From: Planktosalinus sp963975935
GTDB taxonomy: Bacteria; Bacteroidota; Bacteroidia; Flavobacteriales; Flavobacteriaceae
Assembly (NCBI GenBank): GCA_963975935.1
Contig: CAXBIQ010000004.1
Span: 148,540-212,539, forward strand
Direction: 5' to 3'
Length of the DNA stretch: 64,000 nt
Position 1 is the stretch's first letter; every line of letters starts with the position of its first letter. The notes beneath the pieces are model-generated. The model did no database searches and was not told the DNA's origin. It saw only the letters and a program-made list of their open reading frames with translations. Shown here one piece after another: positions 26,559 to 35,706 of the stretch. The position numbers and the translations under genes were made by a program.

Positions 26559-27819
26559 TTTTCAAGCAACGCTGGCTTTCGCTAAGGAGCAAGACCGTTT
26601 AGATCCGCTTAAACGCTTTCGCGAAAAGTTCCACATTCCAAAAGACAAACAAGGAAATGATATCGTTTATCTATGCGGAAACTCCTTAGGCTTACAACCC
26701 AAGAACACCCAAAAATACATTCAGGAAGAGCTCAACGACTGGGCAAAACTGGGTGTGGAAGGACACACCGAAGCCAAACACCCGTGGATGCCCTATCACG
26801 AATTTCTCACCAACGCGATAGCAAAAATCGTGGGAGCCAAACCGCAGGAAGTGGTGATGATGAATACCCTTACCACAAACCTGCACTTACTGATGGTTTC
26901 CTTTTATCAACCCACCAAAACCAAATACAAAATAGTCATAGAAAGTGATGCCTTCCCCTCAGATAAATATGCGGTGGAGTCACAACTCGATTTTCACGGT
27001 TTTGATAAAAAAGAAGGGCTTATACTATGGAAACCCCGAAAAGGAGAAGACCTCTGCCGTTTTGAAGATCTTGAAAGCATCATGGAAAATCAAGGTGATG
27101 AAATTGCCATGATCCTTATCGGCACCACAAACTATTACACCGGGCAGTCCTTCCCTATAAAAAAAATAACTGAATTGGGTCACAAACACCAGTGCATTGT
27201 AGGGTTTGACCTGGCACACGGAGCAGGAAACATTCAACCGGAACTGCATAAAAACGGCCCTGACTTTGCAGTTTGGTGCAGCTACAAATACCTCAACAGC
27301 GGCCCCGGCAGTTTGGGGGGGCTTTTTGTACACGACCGGCATGCAAACAATCCAAAATTAAAACGTTTCACCGGCTGGTGGGGTCACAACAAAAAGACGC
27401 GTTTCAATATGCGTCAGGAATTTGATGTCCTTCCCGGAGCAGAAGGATGGCAGTTGAGTAACCCGCCCATTTTATCAATGGCAGCTATTCGTGCTTCTTT
27501 AGATATTTTTGAGGAAGCCGGTTTTGAAAATATCCTGGCAAAACAAAAACAACTCACAGGCTATCTTGAGTTTTTACTGCACTATTTAAAAAATGACCGT
27601 GTCAGCATTATCACACCTTCTAACCCTGAAGAAAGAGGCTGCCAGTTATCCCTGGCTGTTAAAGATGCAGACAGGAGCCTGCACGACAAACTCACAAAAG
27701 CAGGGGTTATCAGTGACTGGCGGGAACCTGATGTGATTCGGGTGGCACCTGCACCGCTCTACAATTCGTTTGAAGATGCGTTTTTGATGGTGGAGCGATT
27801 GAAAAAGTGCTTGGAATAA
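26551..27819 (+). CDS. kynU: Kynureninase
   Basis: 422 residues, standard length. PLP-dependent enzyme that cleaves kynurenine or 3-hydroxykynurenine to anthranilate or 3-hydroxyanthranilate plus alanine. The N-terminal YLCGNSLGLQPK, the cofactor segment VGFDLAHGAGNIQPELH with the PLP-binding Asp, and the Schiff-base lysine in CSYKYLNSGPG are present. WWGHN and the C-terminal VIRVAPAPLYNSFED arm also match. Co-transcribed with kmo (33-bp gap), which suggests 3-hydroxykynurenine is the physiological substrate. Confidence 0.96.
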   Translation: MNNFQATLAFAKEQDRLDPLKRFREKFHIPKDKQGNDIVYLCGNSLGLQPKNTQKYIQEELNDWAKLGVEGHTEAKHPWMPYHEFLTNAIAKIVGAKPQEVVMMNTLTTNLHLLMVSFYQPTKTKYKIVIESDAFPSDKYAVESQLDFHGFDKKEGLILWKPRKGEDLCRFEDLESIMENQGDEIAMILIGTTNYYTGQSFPIKKITELGHKHQCIVGFDLAHGAGNIQPELHKNGPDFAVWCSYKYLNSGPGSLGGLFVHDRHANNPKLKRFTGWWGHNKKTRFNMRQEFDVLPGAEGWQLSNPPILSMAAIRASLDIFEEAGFENILAKQKQLTGYLEFLLHYLKNDRVSIITPSNPEERGCQLSLAVKDADRSLHDKLTKAGVISDWREPDVIRVAPAPLYNSFEDAFLMVERLKKCLE

Positions 27820-27852
27820 TATTAATTAAAAGAGATTCCGCTTTGGCGGAAA

Positions 27853-29256
27853 ATGGATATGAAAGAAGAAACCATACTCATCATCGGAGCCGGTCTTTGT
27901 GGCTCACTACTCGCCTTACGAATGGCTCAAAGAGGCTATGATGTACAACTCATTGAGAAACGCCCCGATTTAAGAACCGTTGACCTGGGTGCCGGGCGTT
28001 CCATCAACCTTGCATTTTCAGACCGCGGGATGAAAGGAATGAAACTCGTGGGCCTTGAAGAACAAGTGAAAGAACTGTGCATCCCCATGTATGGACGCAT
28101 GATTCACGATATGGAGGGAAACACCTTTTTAAGCCGTTATAGCGGAAGGGAGCATGAATACATCAACTCTGTCTCAAGAACCGGGCTTAATGCACTACTG
28201 CTCGATGAAGCAGAAAAAATGGAAAACATTACGATGATTTTCAATCACAGTTGTCTTGAGGTTAACCTGGAAGAAGGCATTGCAACCTTTTATGATGAGA
28301 AAAATGACCGCGAAATCTTACTTAAGGGTGATGTCGTTATTGGTGCCGATGGTGCCGGGTCTGTGTTGAGAAAGAGCATGTTTTTACACAAGAAGTTTTT
28401 ATTCAGCTTTTCTCAAAACTTCCTCACACACGGTTATAAGGAGCTCACCTTCCCTCCTGCCAAAGATGGCGGTTATTTAACTGAAAAAGGAGCCCTTCAT
28501 ATCTGGCCAAGAGGAGAAAACATGGTTATTGCCCTGCCTAATCTTGACGGAAGTTTTACGGTCACTTTGTTTTTATCTTATAGTGAAGGAGAATATAATT
28601 TTGATAACCTCACCACCCCTGAACGGGTGATTGAATATTTTGAAAAATACTATCCTGACGCTCTAGAACTCATGCCTGACCTCGCTGCTGAATATTTTGA
28701 AAACCCGGTGGGGGCGCTTGGTACAGTCAAATGCAGCCCCTGGAGCAGTTATGGAAAAACCCTATTGATGGGTGATGCAGCACACGCTATCGTTCCCTTT
28801 TACGGTCAGGGTATGAATGCTTCTTTTGAAGATGTTGTGGTGTTTGACGAAATACTAAACCTGCACGAGGGTGATTGGCAAAAAGTCTTCTCAGCGTATG
28901 AGAAAGAACGCAAAAAAGATACTGATGCCATAGCAGACCTGGCATTAGATAATTTCCACGAAATGAAAGCCCATACTGCCAGTGCCTTGTTTCAGGAGAA
29001 AAGAAAACTGGAAACCGCCTTTGAAAAAGAGTTCCCTATGGAATATTCTTCAAAATATTCCCTGGTAACATTCAATGAAAACATTTCCTATTCTGAAGCT
29101 ATGAAAAAAGGTCGTGCACAAGACAAGGCAATATTAAACCTGCTTGCTGATGGGAAAATCAATACCAATCAATCTTTAAGAGACCAACTGGAACTCGTAA
29201 AGCGAGAAACCGAAGAGGTTTTACACGATGACGCCGTTGCAAAAAATTTAATGTAA
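27853..29256 (+). CDS. kmo: Kynurenine 3-monooxygenase
   Basis: 467 residues. FAD-dependent aromatic hydroxylase: GAGLCGSLLA near residues 12-21 for the ADP part, GADGAGS in the middle, and GDAAHAIVPFYGQGMNASFED for the flavin ribityl. NADPH-dependent 3-hydroxylation of kynurenine is the expected reaction. The N-terminal start at 27853 is followed by a second ATG two codons later; either could be used. The C-terminus lacks the hydrophobic anchor of the mitochondrial enzyme. Confidence 0.94.
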   Translation: MDMKEETILIIGAGLCGSLLALRMAQRGYDVQLIEKRPDLRTVDLGAGRSINLAFSDRGMKGMKLVGLEEQVKELCIPMYGRMIHDMEGNTFLSRYSGREHEYINSVSRTGLNALLLDEAEKMENITMIFNHSCLEVNLEEGIATFYDEKNDREILLKGDVVIGADGAGSVLRKSMFLHKKFLFSFSQNFLTHGYKELTFPPAKDGGYLTEKGALHIWPRGENMVIALPNLDGSFTVTLFLSYSEGEYNFDNLTTPERVIEYFEKYYPDALELMPDLAAEYFENPVGALGTVKCSPWSSYGKTLLMGDAAHAIVPFYGQGMNASFEDVVVFDEILNLHEGDWQKVFSAYEKERKKDTDAIADLALDNFHEMKAHTASALFQEKRKLETAFEKEFPMEYSSKYSLVTFNENISYSEAMKKGRAQDKAILNLLADGKINTNQSLRDQLELVKRETEEVLHDDAVAKNLM

Positions 29257-29266
29257 TGAAACCAGC

Positions 29267-29299
29267 AACCCTCTCAGAGTGTTAAACCCTGAGAGGGTT
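29267..29299. repeat. Intergenic inverted repeat between kmo and the decarboxylase gene
   Basis: An 11-bp perfect stem (AACCCTCTCAG and CTGAGAGGGTT) around an 11-base loop. It lacks a T run, so it is not a classic terminator. It may be a dispersed palindromic repeat of the genome or an RNA processing/attenuation hairpin inside the operon. A hairpin with related wording lies at 46931-46966. Confidence 0.7.
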
Positions 29300-29312
29300 A
29301 AACAAAACAATT

Positions 29313-30074
29313 ATGAACAAACACGAAATAGCAAAAACCTTAGACCAGGCAGCTTCAAACGCCCAACCGGTATCACAAATGGCCGCAAAAAACAATATAT
29401 CGCTTGATGATGCTTATCAAATCCAACGTGAATCCATTGCCCTGAGGGTACAACGAGGCGAAATCATCACCGGATTCAAACTGGGCTTTACCAGCAAAGC
29501 AAAAATGGAACAAATGGGTGTGCACGACCTCATCTGGGGCATTTTGACAGACACTATGATTATTGAGCATAATGAAACCATCAACATTGACCGCTGGATT
29601 CACCCCCGTGCAGAGCCTGAAATCGCCTTCCGTGTAAGCAAAGATATTACCCAAGCCCTCACCTTAGAACAACTCCCGGAATATATCGATGCCATGGCTC
29701 CTGCTTTGGAAATAATAGATTCTCGGTATGAGAATTTTAAGTTTTCCCTTGAAGATGTAGTAGCTGATAATTGCTCGTCGACCGGTTATGTGATTAGTGA
29801 CTGGCTAGACCTTGAGACTGCCATTGCAAACCTTGAAATGGAACTCGTCATTAATGATGAAGTTATTGAAAAAGCCACCTCAGCTTCCATATTGGACAAT
29901 CCATTACAATCTGTAGTAGAATTGAGCCGTCTTGCCAGTGAGGCAGGCGTTAAGATTCAAAAAGGCCATGTAATTCTGGCAGGTGCTGCAACGGCCGCAA
30001 AATTCATTACAAAAGATCAAACGATTACCGCAAGGGTTGAGAATATGGGCAAAGTCACGTTTAAAACTAAATAA
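29313..30074 (+). CDS. 2-oxo-3-hexenedioate (4-oxalocrotonate) decarboxylase / 2-oxopent-4-enoate hydratase family
   Basis: 253 residues, within the usual 250-265. The family, related to fumarylacetoacetate hydrolase, shows SLDDAYQIQRESIALRVQRG, GFKLGFTSKAKMEQMGV and the metal-site segment HPRAEPEIAFRV, followed by VVADNCSSTGYVISDW. In the 3-hydroxyanthranilate/2-aminomuconate route an enzyme of this kind decarboxylates oxalocrotonate. Placement directly after kmo supports that role, but decarboxylase versus hydratase cannot be decided from sequence alone. Confidence 0.85.
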   Translation: MNKHEIAKTLDQAASNAQPVSQMAAKNNISLDDAYQIQRESIALRVQRGEIITGFKLGFTSKAKMEQMGVHDLIWGILTDTMIIEHNETINIDRWIHPRAEPEIAFRVSKDITQALTLEQLPEYIDAMAPALEIIDSRYENFKFSLEDVVADNCSSTGYVISDWLDLETAIANLEMELVINDEVIEKATSASILDNPLQSVVELSRLASEAGVKIQKGHVILAGAATAAKFITKDQTITARVENMGKVTFKTK

Positions 30075-30079
30075 ACCCT

Positions 30080-30880
30080 TTACTCCACTTTAGTGTATGT
30101 GTGCTGAATGGGGTTGCCTTCCTTATCAAGGGCATCGACAACCAGATTATCATTGCTGTCAAAAGAAGCCAACACACTGGTATCACTTGTTTTAAGGAGG
30201 TAAAAACCCTTTCTGGAGGTGGGTGAAATGACCCCAACCTTATTTAAATCCCCGGAAGCTTTTGTTTTTTTGTACAGAAGAAAGTCATTTTCTGCTTTTT
30301 CCAAAAAGTAATCTTCATCTTCAAAATTATAATGTATCAAAACCTTATTATCAACTTCGGCTTTTGTCAGTACAGGGATTTCAACTTTTTTCGGGCTCCT
30401 TGCTTTTAGGGGTACGTCTGTGATACTTGATTGAAGGCTTTCGCGAAAGCTATCTAAGTCACCCTGATTAACACCCAAAACTTCTATACTCTTAAAAGCT
30501 TCCCGCAAGGCTTCATGATAAGCTTTTCTATATTCTTTCTCTTTACTTGTACCGGTGCTTGATTCAAAAACAATAGCATTGTTGCAGTCCCTTAAAACCA
30601 CCGTAAATCTTGATAGGGTAAAAGAGGGGTCAGAAATTACTGAAGCATACAAACCCTCACATCTGGGCAAACTCCCAAACTCAACATCATAAAGCGGATT
30701 GAATCCGGCATTCTTGAACAAGTGCCTGGCCAGGGTATTTAGCTGGTGCTGATCCTCACTCTTTTGAAATTCAAATTGCTGCGGAACCAGTACATAAGCA
30801 TAATCACTTAATGACTTTTGAGAAAAAACATTCCCTGAAAAAATAAAGAATACGGCAACTAAGTAATATACATTTTTCAT
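30080..30880 (-). CDS. Secreted protein of unknown function
   Basis: 266 residues with a Sec signal peptide (YLVAVFFIFSGNVFSQ). The first half has ADYAYVLVPQQFEFQ-like text and a CEGLYASV/LRDCNN pair of cysteines that could form a disulfide. The second half contains repeated short strands around VGVISPTSRKGFYLLKT. No catalytic motif is evident. The first four bases of its ATG region overlap the end of the DUF5723 gene, so it belongs to a three-gene leftward envelope operon. Confidence 0.7.
   Translation of the reverse strand: MKNVYYLVAVFFIFSGNVFSQKSLSDYAYVLVPQQFEFQKSEDQHQLNTLARHLFKNAGFNPLYDVEFGSLPRCEGLYASVISDPSFTLSRFTVVLRDCNNAIVFESSTGTSKEKEYRKAYHEALREAFKSIEVLGVNQGDLDSFRESLQSSITDVPLKARSPKKVEIPVLTKAEVDNKVLIHYNFEDEDYFLEKAENDFLLYKKTKASGDLNKVGVISPTSRKGFYLLKTSDTSVLASFDSNDNLVVDALDKEGNPIQHTYTKVE
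30437..30450. repeat. 14-bp perfect palindrome, member of a recurrent TTTCGCGAAA motif
   Basis: GCTTTCGCGAAAGC lies inside the 30080-30880 gene. The same 10-bp core TTTCGCGAAA also occurs at 26617-26626 (in kynU) and 54012-54021 (in the SDR gene). Confidence 0.8.
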
Positions 30881-32298
30881 TGACTTTCAAACTTTAAATT
30901 AAAACCCAATTGCAAAGATACACTATTTGCTTTTGCGATATTTCCATACCGCAACAAATTATCCGCCGCGATATAGACATTAAAAGTATTAAAATCACCC
31001 ACCAATCCCAAACCTATATTATCTGTTCCATAGGTGTCAACGGTATAGGTTACTTTACCTGAGAGAAAGTCTGCAAACCTCCTGTAATAGAAAAGCGTGG
31101 CAGCCATCTGGGGGGCTTTGGGCCTGAAAATACTGTAAAACTTTAAGCCTACAGACTGGCCGCTCCCGCCATCATCTGCCCGGACAAGGCAATCACATTC
31201 ATCTGAGTTTATCAACTTCCCGAATTTATAAACAAGAGCCGCATTAACTTTAAGGGGCCGCATGGTGCTATAGGAATTGTATAGGGTATCCACCGGCACC
31301 TGCTCAGTGATTTCATCTTCCAGGTTTTGATAGTATGGCAGGGTATTTTCACCATCGTTCAACGGTGGGAAAATAAGGTTAATTCCTGTGAGTGTATAAC
31401 TTCCGGAAGCCCGGTAGTTCTCCACATCATTGCTATGAAAAATAGTCCCGAAATCCAAAACACTGGCGCTTGCCGTCAACCGGTTTGTGATGTCATAGGT
31501 GGCGCCCACATCCATTCCGATGCCCAGATTGCCTCCAAAGAACGCCCGACCAAAGGCATGCCGCATCACATCATTGGCATTGTTCACATTTTCATTGTCT
31601 ATCAAAGAGCCAATCCCCGATGTCTGGACGCTCACATGGGCATCCTCAAGCACATGGTCATAAATATTTTGACTGCCATCGCCCAGGCGGGTGACAAACG
31701 TCCCCCGGTTGTCTGTGCTGCGATAATTAAAAATACTGGAATACACCTTTGCCCGAACCCCAAGCGTGAGCCTGTCTGAAATTCTTTTGTTTGCACCAAA
31801 GTGATACACGGTCAAAAGATCTCCCGAAGTGTTGATCTCACCTAGGTCAAACTCATAATCGAGATACTCCCGGTTTCCTTCCCAGCCCAGAACGGCCAGG
31901 TCTTTGGGAAAATAGGTAATCATATCAAGTTCCTGATAAATTCCGCCGGAAAAGTAATAATCACTTTTTGACCTCCAACCTATATTAATAAGCTCCAACT
32001 GCTGCGTTACGGTAAAAAAGTCTGCGTTATCCATTTGGAATATCGCGTCTGTTATGCGGTCATTGATAGAGGTATCAGAGCTTTGAAAGATATCATACAC
32101 CGTCACTCCTGATGAGCCTGCATTGATATGAAGCTGCGATAAAAACGGAATCCCAATGTGCATATCCTGCGGAACAATACCCCCGGGATTCACCATAAGC
32201 GACTGGGGTATCTCAGACATCCCGTAAATGATTTGCTTGTTTTGGGACGTGGCAATACATCCTGTAAACAAGGAGAGTATGATGAGTATGTACCGCAT
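30877..32298 (-). CDS. DUF5723 outer-membrane beta-barrel protein
   Basis: 473 residues from ATG 32298 (MRYILIILSLFTGCIATSQ); in-frame upstream codons overlap the previous gene and are not needed. Signal peptide, then the DUF5723 pattern: QIIYGMSEIPQSLMVNPG, SDYYFSGGIYQELDMITYFPKDLAVLGWEG, FGANKRISDRLTLGVRAKVYS and a C-terminal strand set ending LQLGFNLKFESQ, with a terminal aromatic-type signature expected of barrels. Predicted outer-membrane protein of unknown role. One base separates it from the preceding lipoprotein gene. Confidence 0.75.
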   Translation of the reverse strand: MRYILIILSLFTGCIATSQNKQIIYGMSEIPQSLMVNPGGIVPQDMHIGIPFLSQLHINAGSSGVTVYDIFQSSDTSINDRITDAIFQMDNADFFTVTQQLELINIGWRSKSDYYFSGGIYQELDMITYFPKDLAVLGWEGNREYLDYEFDLGEINTSGDLLTVYHFGANKRISDRLTLGVRAKVYSSIFNYRSTDNRGTFVTRLGDGSQNIYDHVLEDAHVSVQTSGIGSLIDNENVNNANDVMRHAFGRAFFGGNLGIGMDVGATYDITNRLTASASVLDFGTIFHSNDVENYRASGSYTLTGINLIFPPLNDGENTLPYYQNLEDEITEQVPVDTLYNSYSTMRPLKVNAALVYKFGKLINSDECDCLVRADDGGSGQSVGLKFYSIFRPKAPQMAATLFYYRRFADFLSGKVTYTVDTYGTDNIGLGLVGDFNTFNVYIAADNLLRYGNIAKANSVSLQLGFNLKFESQ

Positions 32299-32299
32299 A

Positions 32300-32845
32300 T
32301 TAAAACTGTAGGTAATAAGTGGTTTTTGATTGCAGATTGAGGGAACCATCAAGGTCCTGATTGTCAGATTCAATGTTGATTCTCACGGCTACTTTGTCGT
32401 TTTGGGTGAGTTGCTCGATTTCCTCCATGGAGACCACCTGGGTAAATTCTGTAACTTCAGGAGAGTTGTTTTCACTTAAGGCAATAGGGAAATTAATCTC
32501 ATAATAAGGCACATTGTCTTCAGACAAGAACCTAAGGTTTACATCCAGACCTACGGGAAAGGTATTGGTCACCTTAAAAAAGAAATCGGCACGGGTGATG
32601 TTTTCTATGGCAAACTCATCATCGAGAAAACGTATTTCGGTGGTATCAATCACGGCCAACTCCTCTTCAGATATTGACTGTGATTCGAAATCATCGATGG
32701 TGAGGGTGAAGTACAGAAAGTTAACCTCAGCCTCGGGGGTGAGGGCAATGTCATCTGCTTGTTCAAAATCTGTATCCTTGACACAGGACAAGAGCGTGAA
32801 AACAACAGCAACAAGAAGAGCACTATTCAATAAGGTTCTCGGCAT
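32300..32845 (-). CDS. Lipoprotein of unknown function
   Basis: 181 residues from ATG 32845 (MPRTLLNSALLVAVVFTLLSC); the lipobox LLSC gives the lipidated Cys21. The mature part is acidic with beta-rich segments such as VNFLYFTLTIDDF and ADFFFKVTNTFPVGLDVNLRFL, the latter resembling an immunoglobulin-like or adhesin-type sandwich. First gene of the lipoprotein-DUF5723-secreted protein operon; the tight spacing suggests that the three act together at the outer membrane. Confidence 0.75.
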   Translation of the reverse strand: MPRTLLNSALLVAVVFTLLSCVKDTDFEQADDIALTPEAEVNFLYFTLTIDDFESQSISEEELAVIDTTEIRFLDDEFAIENITRADFFFKVTNTFPVGLDVNLRFLSEDNVPYYEINFPIALSENNSPEVTEFTQVVSMEEIEQLTQNDKVAVRINIESDNQDLDGSLNLQSKTTYYLQF

Positions 32846-32930
32846 AGCTTGGGGATTTGATATATATAACGCTGGTAAAGAGAGCGTATTGTTTATTAAT
32901 ACAAACAATAACAAACAGCTTTACCCTACC

Positions 32931-33626
32931 TTAAAGATACCTTTTTATCTCCTGTAGCTCCTGTATGGAGAGGATACTCTCTTCCGCTAAAGCTTCAGCA
33001 CCAAAATAGATCGCCTGCATACCCACGGCCCTTGCGCCGTGAATATCAGCTTCCAGATTGTCACCCACCATCACACTTCTGTCAGGTGTGGTAGCGGCCG
33101 TTTCCATTGCTGCGTGAAAGATTCTGGGGTTGGGCTTTTTGACCCCCACCATTTCTGAATTGGTGATCGTTTTAAAATAGCCGTCAATTTTTGAATTCAC
33201 CAGTTTTTTATGCTGCACTTCATCAAAACCATTGGTGATGATATGCAGGTTGTACTGTGGTTTCAGGTAGTCCAGTATTTCCATCGTTCCGGGAAACAGG
33301 AAGTTGTTCAGCGGTAGAAAATCGATATAAGAGATAGCCAGCGCATCAATCACTTCGGTGGAGTGCTTCATCTTCAGCCTGGCAAAAGTATCGTTGAGCC
33401 TCCCCCGCCGCAGGGCTTCTTTGGTTACCCTTTCGTCCCGGTACAGCTTCCAATAGTCGAGGTTGATGGGTTCATAGTGCGTGAGAAACTCCTTGACATC
33501 AACATCCAGCCGGTGCGTTTCAAAAACCTTGTGAAACGCCAGTGCCGAGTTCTTGTCAAAGTCCCAGAGGGTATGGTCTAAATCAAAAAATATATCGGTA
33601 ATTCCTTTTTCTTTTAGCATAAGCAT
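32931..33626 (-). CDS. yjjG: YjjG-type noncanonical pyrimidine nucleotidase (HAD superfamily)
   Basis: 231 residues. HAD motif I is FFDLDHTLWDF with nucleophile Asp15 and Asp17; motif II is IITNGF; motif III Lys lies in VGVKKPNPRIF; motif IV is MVGDNLEADIHGA. YjjG dephosphorylates noncanonical pyrimidine nucleotides and so cleans the nucleotide pool. It directly abuts radC: the two genes share no bases, and the radC stop is the last base before this start. Confidence 0.92.
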   Translation of the reverse strand: MLMLKEKGITDIFFDLDHTLWDFDKNSALAFHKVFETHRLDVDVKEFLTHYEPINLDYWKLYRDERVTKEALRRGRLNDTFARLKMKHSTEVIDALAISYIDFLPLNNFLFPGTMEILDYLKPQYNLHIITNGFDEVQHKKLVNSKIDGYFKTITNSEMVGVKKPNPRIFHAAMETAATTPDRSVMVGDNLEADIHGARAVGMQAIYFGAEALAEESILSIQELQEIKRYL

Positions 33627-34328
33627 TTATAAAATTCCTTCGTCCGCAAAACTGAAATAAGACTTCTCTGTGATGATGATATGATCCAGCACCTTGATGT
33701 CAAGGCTCGCTGCCGCGTTCTTCACCTTCTCTGTCAACTGCTTGTCGGGCTGGCTGGGCGTGAGGGTTCCTGACGGGTGATTGTGTGTCAAAATAAGGGA
33801 CGTCGCCCCGCATTCCAAAGCCGTTTTCATCACCAGCCGCACATCAACCAGCGTTCCGGTGATGCCACCCATGCTCAGTTGCCGTTTTTGAATCACTTTA
33901 TTGGAGTTGTTGAGATATAATATCCAAAATTCTTCATGGCCCAGCTCCCCTATCACCGGTTGCATCAATTCAAAGACTGAAGCACTGGCTGTTATCTTTT
34001 TCTGTTGAACGGCCTCTTCGCCCCTTCTTCTCCTGCCGAGTTCCATCGCTGCCGCGATGGTGATGGCTTTGGCTTCACCAATGCCTTTGTACTGCATCAA
34101 CTGCTCGATGGACAGTTTTCCCAAAGCATTCAAGCTGCTGCCGGCTTCATTCAAAATGCGCTTGCTCAAGTCAACCGCACTCTCATCCCGGTTGCCCGAA
34201 CCTATCAAAATAGCAATAAGCTCTGCATCACTCAGGGCAGCACGGCCCTTTTGCAAAAGCTTTTCGCGAGGCCTGTCGTCTTCAGACCAGTTCTTTATAG
34301 AGAAGGATGTTGGTTTTTTTTGATTCAT
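33627..34328 (-). CDS. radC: RadC family JAB/MPN protein
   Basis: 233 residues from the ATG at 34328 (MNQKKPTSFSIKNWSEDDRPREKL), the usual flavobacterial RadC start; three further in-frame ATGs upstream (to 34355) lie around a TATCTTTA promoter-like box. The N-terminal UPF0758 helix-hairpin-helix region (LMQYKGIGEAKAITIAAAMELG) is followed by the JAMM metalloprotease-like motif LTHNHPSGTLTPSQPD. Despite the name, a DNA-repair role is not supported experimentally. Confidence 0.93.
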   Translation of the reverse strand: MNQKKPTSFSIKNWSEDDRPREKLLQKGRAALSDAELIAILIGSGNRDESAVDLSKRILNEAGSSLNALGKLSIEQLMQYKGIGEAKAITIAAAMELGRRRRGEEAVQQKKITASASVFELMQPVIGELGHEEFWILYLNNSNKVIQKRQLSMGGITGTLVDVRLVMKTALECGATSLILTHNHPSGTLTPSQPDKQLTEKVKNAAASLDIKVLDHIIITEKSYFSFADEGIL

Positions 34329-34387
34329 ATCCATTCGTTGCATAAAGATAAACATGTATCTTTAATTCATGAAAATTATTTATCACT

Positions 34388-34837
34388 ATGAAATCACTTT
34401 TTAATGAAGAGGCTTACGCCGAAATCACCTCAAGACTGGACACCCTCAGCCCGCAATCACAAGCCCAATGGGGAAAGATGGATGTTGCCCAAATGCTTGC
34501 ACACTGCCGGGAACCCCTCAAAGTACCCCTGGGGAAAATCACCCTGGCACCACCCAACCCCGTGATGAAATTCCTCTTTTCCTTCTTTAAAAAGTCATTA
34601 TATGACGACAAACCATGGAAACACGGCCTGCCCACCTCCAAAGAGTTCAAGATTACAGACCCGTGTGATTTTCAGAAAGAAAAAGAAGGCTTAAAGGCCC
34701 TTATCAACGAATTTTATGCCGAAAGAACCAGAACCCAATGGCCACCACACCCCTTTTGCGGCCACTTTACCACCGAACAATGGGGCAAGATGCAATACAA
34801 ACACCTCGACCATCACTTCAGGCAGTTTGGGGCGTAG
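34388..34837 (+). CDS. DUF1569 (DinB-like) protein
   Basis: 149 residues. The DUF1569 pattern is clear: LDTLSPQSQAQWGKMDVAQMLAHC near residues 17-40, and the C-terminal HPFCGHFTTEQWGKMQYKHLDHHFRQFG, which supplies histidines for the metal site of a DinB-like four-helix bundle. Substrate unknown; some DinB-like proteins are thiol transferases. Divergent from radC with a 59-bp intergenic region. Confidence 0.88.
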   Translation: MKSLFNEEAYAEITSRLDTLSPQSQAQWGKMDVAQMLAHCREPLKVPLGKITLAPPNPVMKFLFSFFKKSLYDDKPWKHGLPTSKEFKITDPCDFQKEKEGLKALINEFYAERTRTQWPPHPFCGHFTTEQWGKMQYKHLDHHFRQFGA

Positions 34838-34842
34838 GGCGA

Positions 34843-34878
34843 CCCCCTTACACTTCGGCTCCGCTCAGTGACAGGGGG
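34843..34878. repeat. Imperfect palindromic intergenic element
   Basis: An outer stem CCCCCT/AGGGGG encloses an inner CACTTCGG...CGCTCAGTG hairpin. The core resembles the ACTTCGGCTCCGCTCAGTG-type dispersed palindromes common between flavobacterial genes. No T run follows, so a terminator role is uncertain. Confidence 0.55.
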
Positions 34879-34921
34879 CAAATTATACTTCTAACTTTTA
34901 ATTTCTTACTTCAAACTTACT

Positions 34922-35518
34922 ATGTATCCACCCAAACACCATCAGGAAAACGACATCCAAAAGATGATTGCCGTCATTGAGGAATACCCTTTGGCGATGC
35001 TCGTCTCGGTGCTTGACGGAAAGCCGCTCGTCACCCACATACCCATCATCTACAACCACAAGATTCAAAAGCTGGTTGCCCATATTGACAAATACAACCC
35101 GCAGGTGGAAACCTTACAGGACGACGCCAAAGTCACCGTCATCTTCCGGGGCCCCGATGCGTATATCTCGCCAAGCGTTTACACCACCACCCAGCTCCCC
35201 ACCTGGAATTATATCTATGTGCACCTCACGGGAACCATCACTTTAATCAACGACCCTGAAGCCGCCAAAAGAACCATGATTGCCATGACCGAGTTCCTGG
35301 AAGGAGCAGCACAAAAATTTGTATTGACACCCGACAACAAACGTATGGAGGGTGCCGTAAACTACATACAGGCTTTTGAGATAGACATCACAAGCTGGGA
35401 AGGCAAATTTAAGCTATCGCAAGACAAAGTAAAACAAGACCAGTTGAACGCCAAAGAGGCTTTAAAGGAAAACGCCCAAAGAAACCGAGATGGTTTTATT
35501 GAGGATATGTACCGTTAA
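34922..35518 (+). CDS. PaiB-family FMN-binding split-barrel protein
   Basis: 198 residues starting MYPPKHHQEND, the PaiB hallmark. PaiB of Bacillus is described as a transcriptional repressor, and the fold is an FMN-binding split barrel. Present are YPLAMLVSV, THIPIIYN, HIDKYNPQV, VIFRGPDAYISPSVY and the C-terminal FKLSQDK with the conserved Lys/Asp. The annotation as negative transcriptional regulator is inherited from B. subtilis; DNA binding is not visible here. Confidence 0.88.
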   Translation: MYPPKHHQENDIQKMIAVIEEYPLAMLVSVLDGKPLVTHIPIIYNHKIQKLVAHIDKYNPQVETLQDDAKVTVIFRGPDAYISPSVYTTTQLPTWNYIYVHLTGTITLINDPEAAKRTMIAMTEFLEGAAQKFVLTPDNKRMEGAVNYIQAFEIDITSWEGKFKLSQDKVKQDQLNAKEALKENAQRNRDGFIEDMYR

Positions 35519-35706
35519 GGGGGTTTTGATAGTTTGGGGAAAGGGTGTATGTTTGGGTAGCTCCTTATTTTTTGTTTAAAGAAAATGATCAAAAAAAAAT
35601 ATAATAAAGATTATTAATTCCAGTATAATCACTTTGAAAATAATATCTATCAACAGATGAAGCAACCTGAATAAACATGATTGAAGCAATTAAAAAAAAG
35701 ATCAAA

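Noticed and set aside
29267..29299. Calling the kmo-downstream hairpin a terminator
   Set aside because: Perfect stem but no T run, and the next gene continues the same pathway 14 bp later.
31327..31779. 150-codon plus-strand frame
   Set aside because: Antisense to the DUF5723 gene; no recognisable domain.
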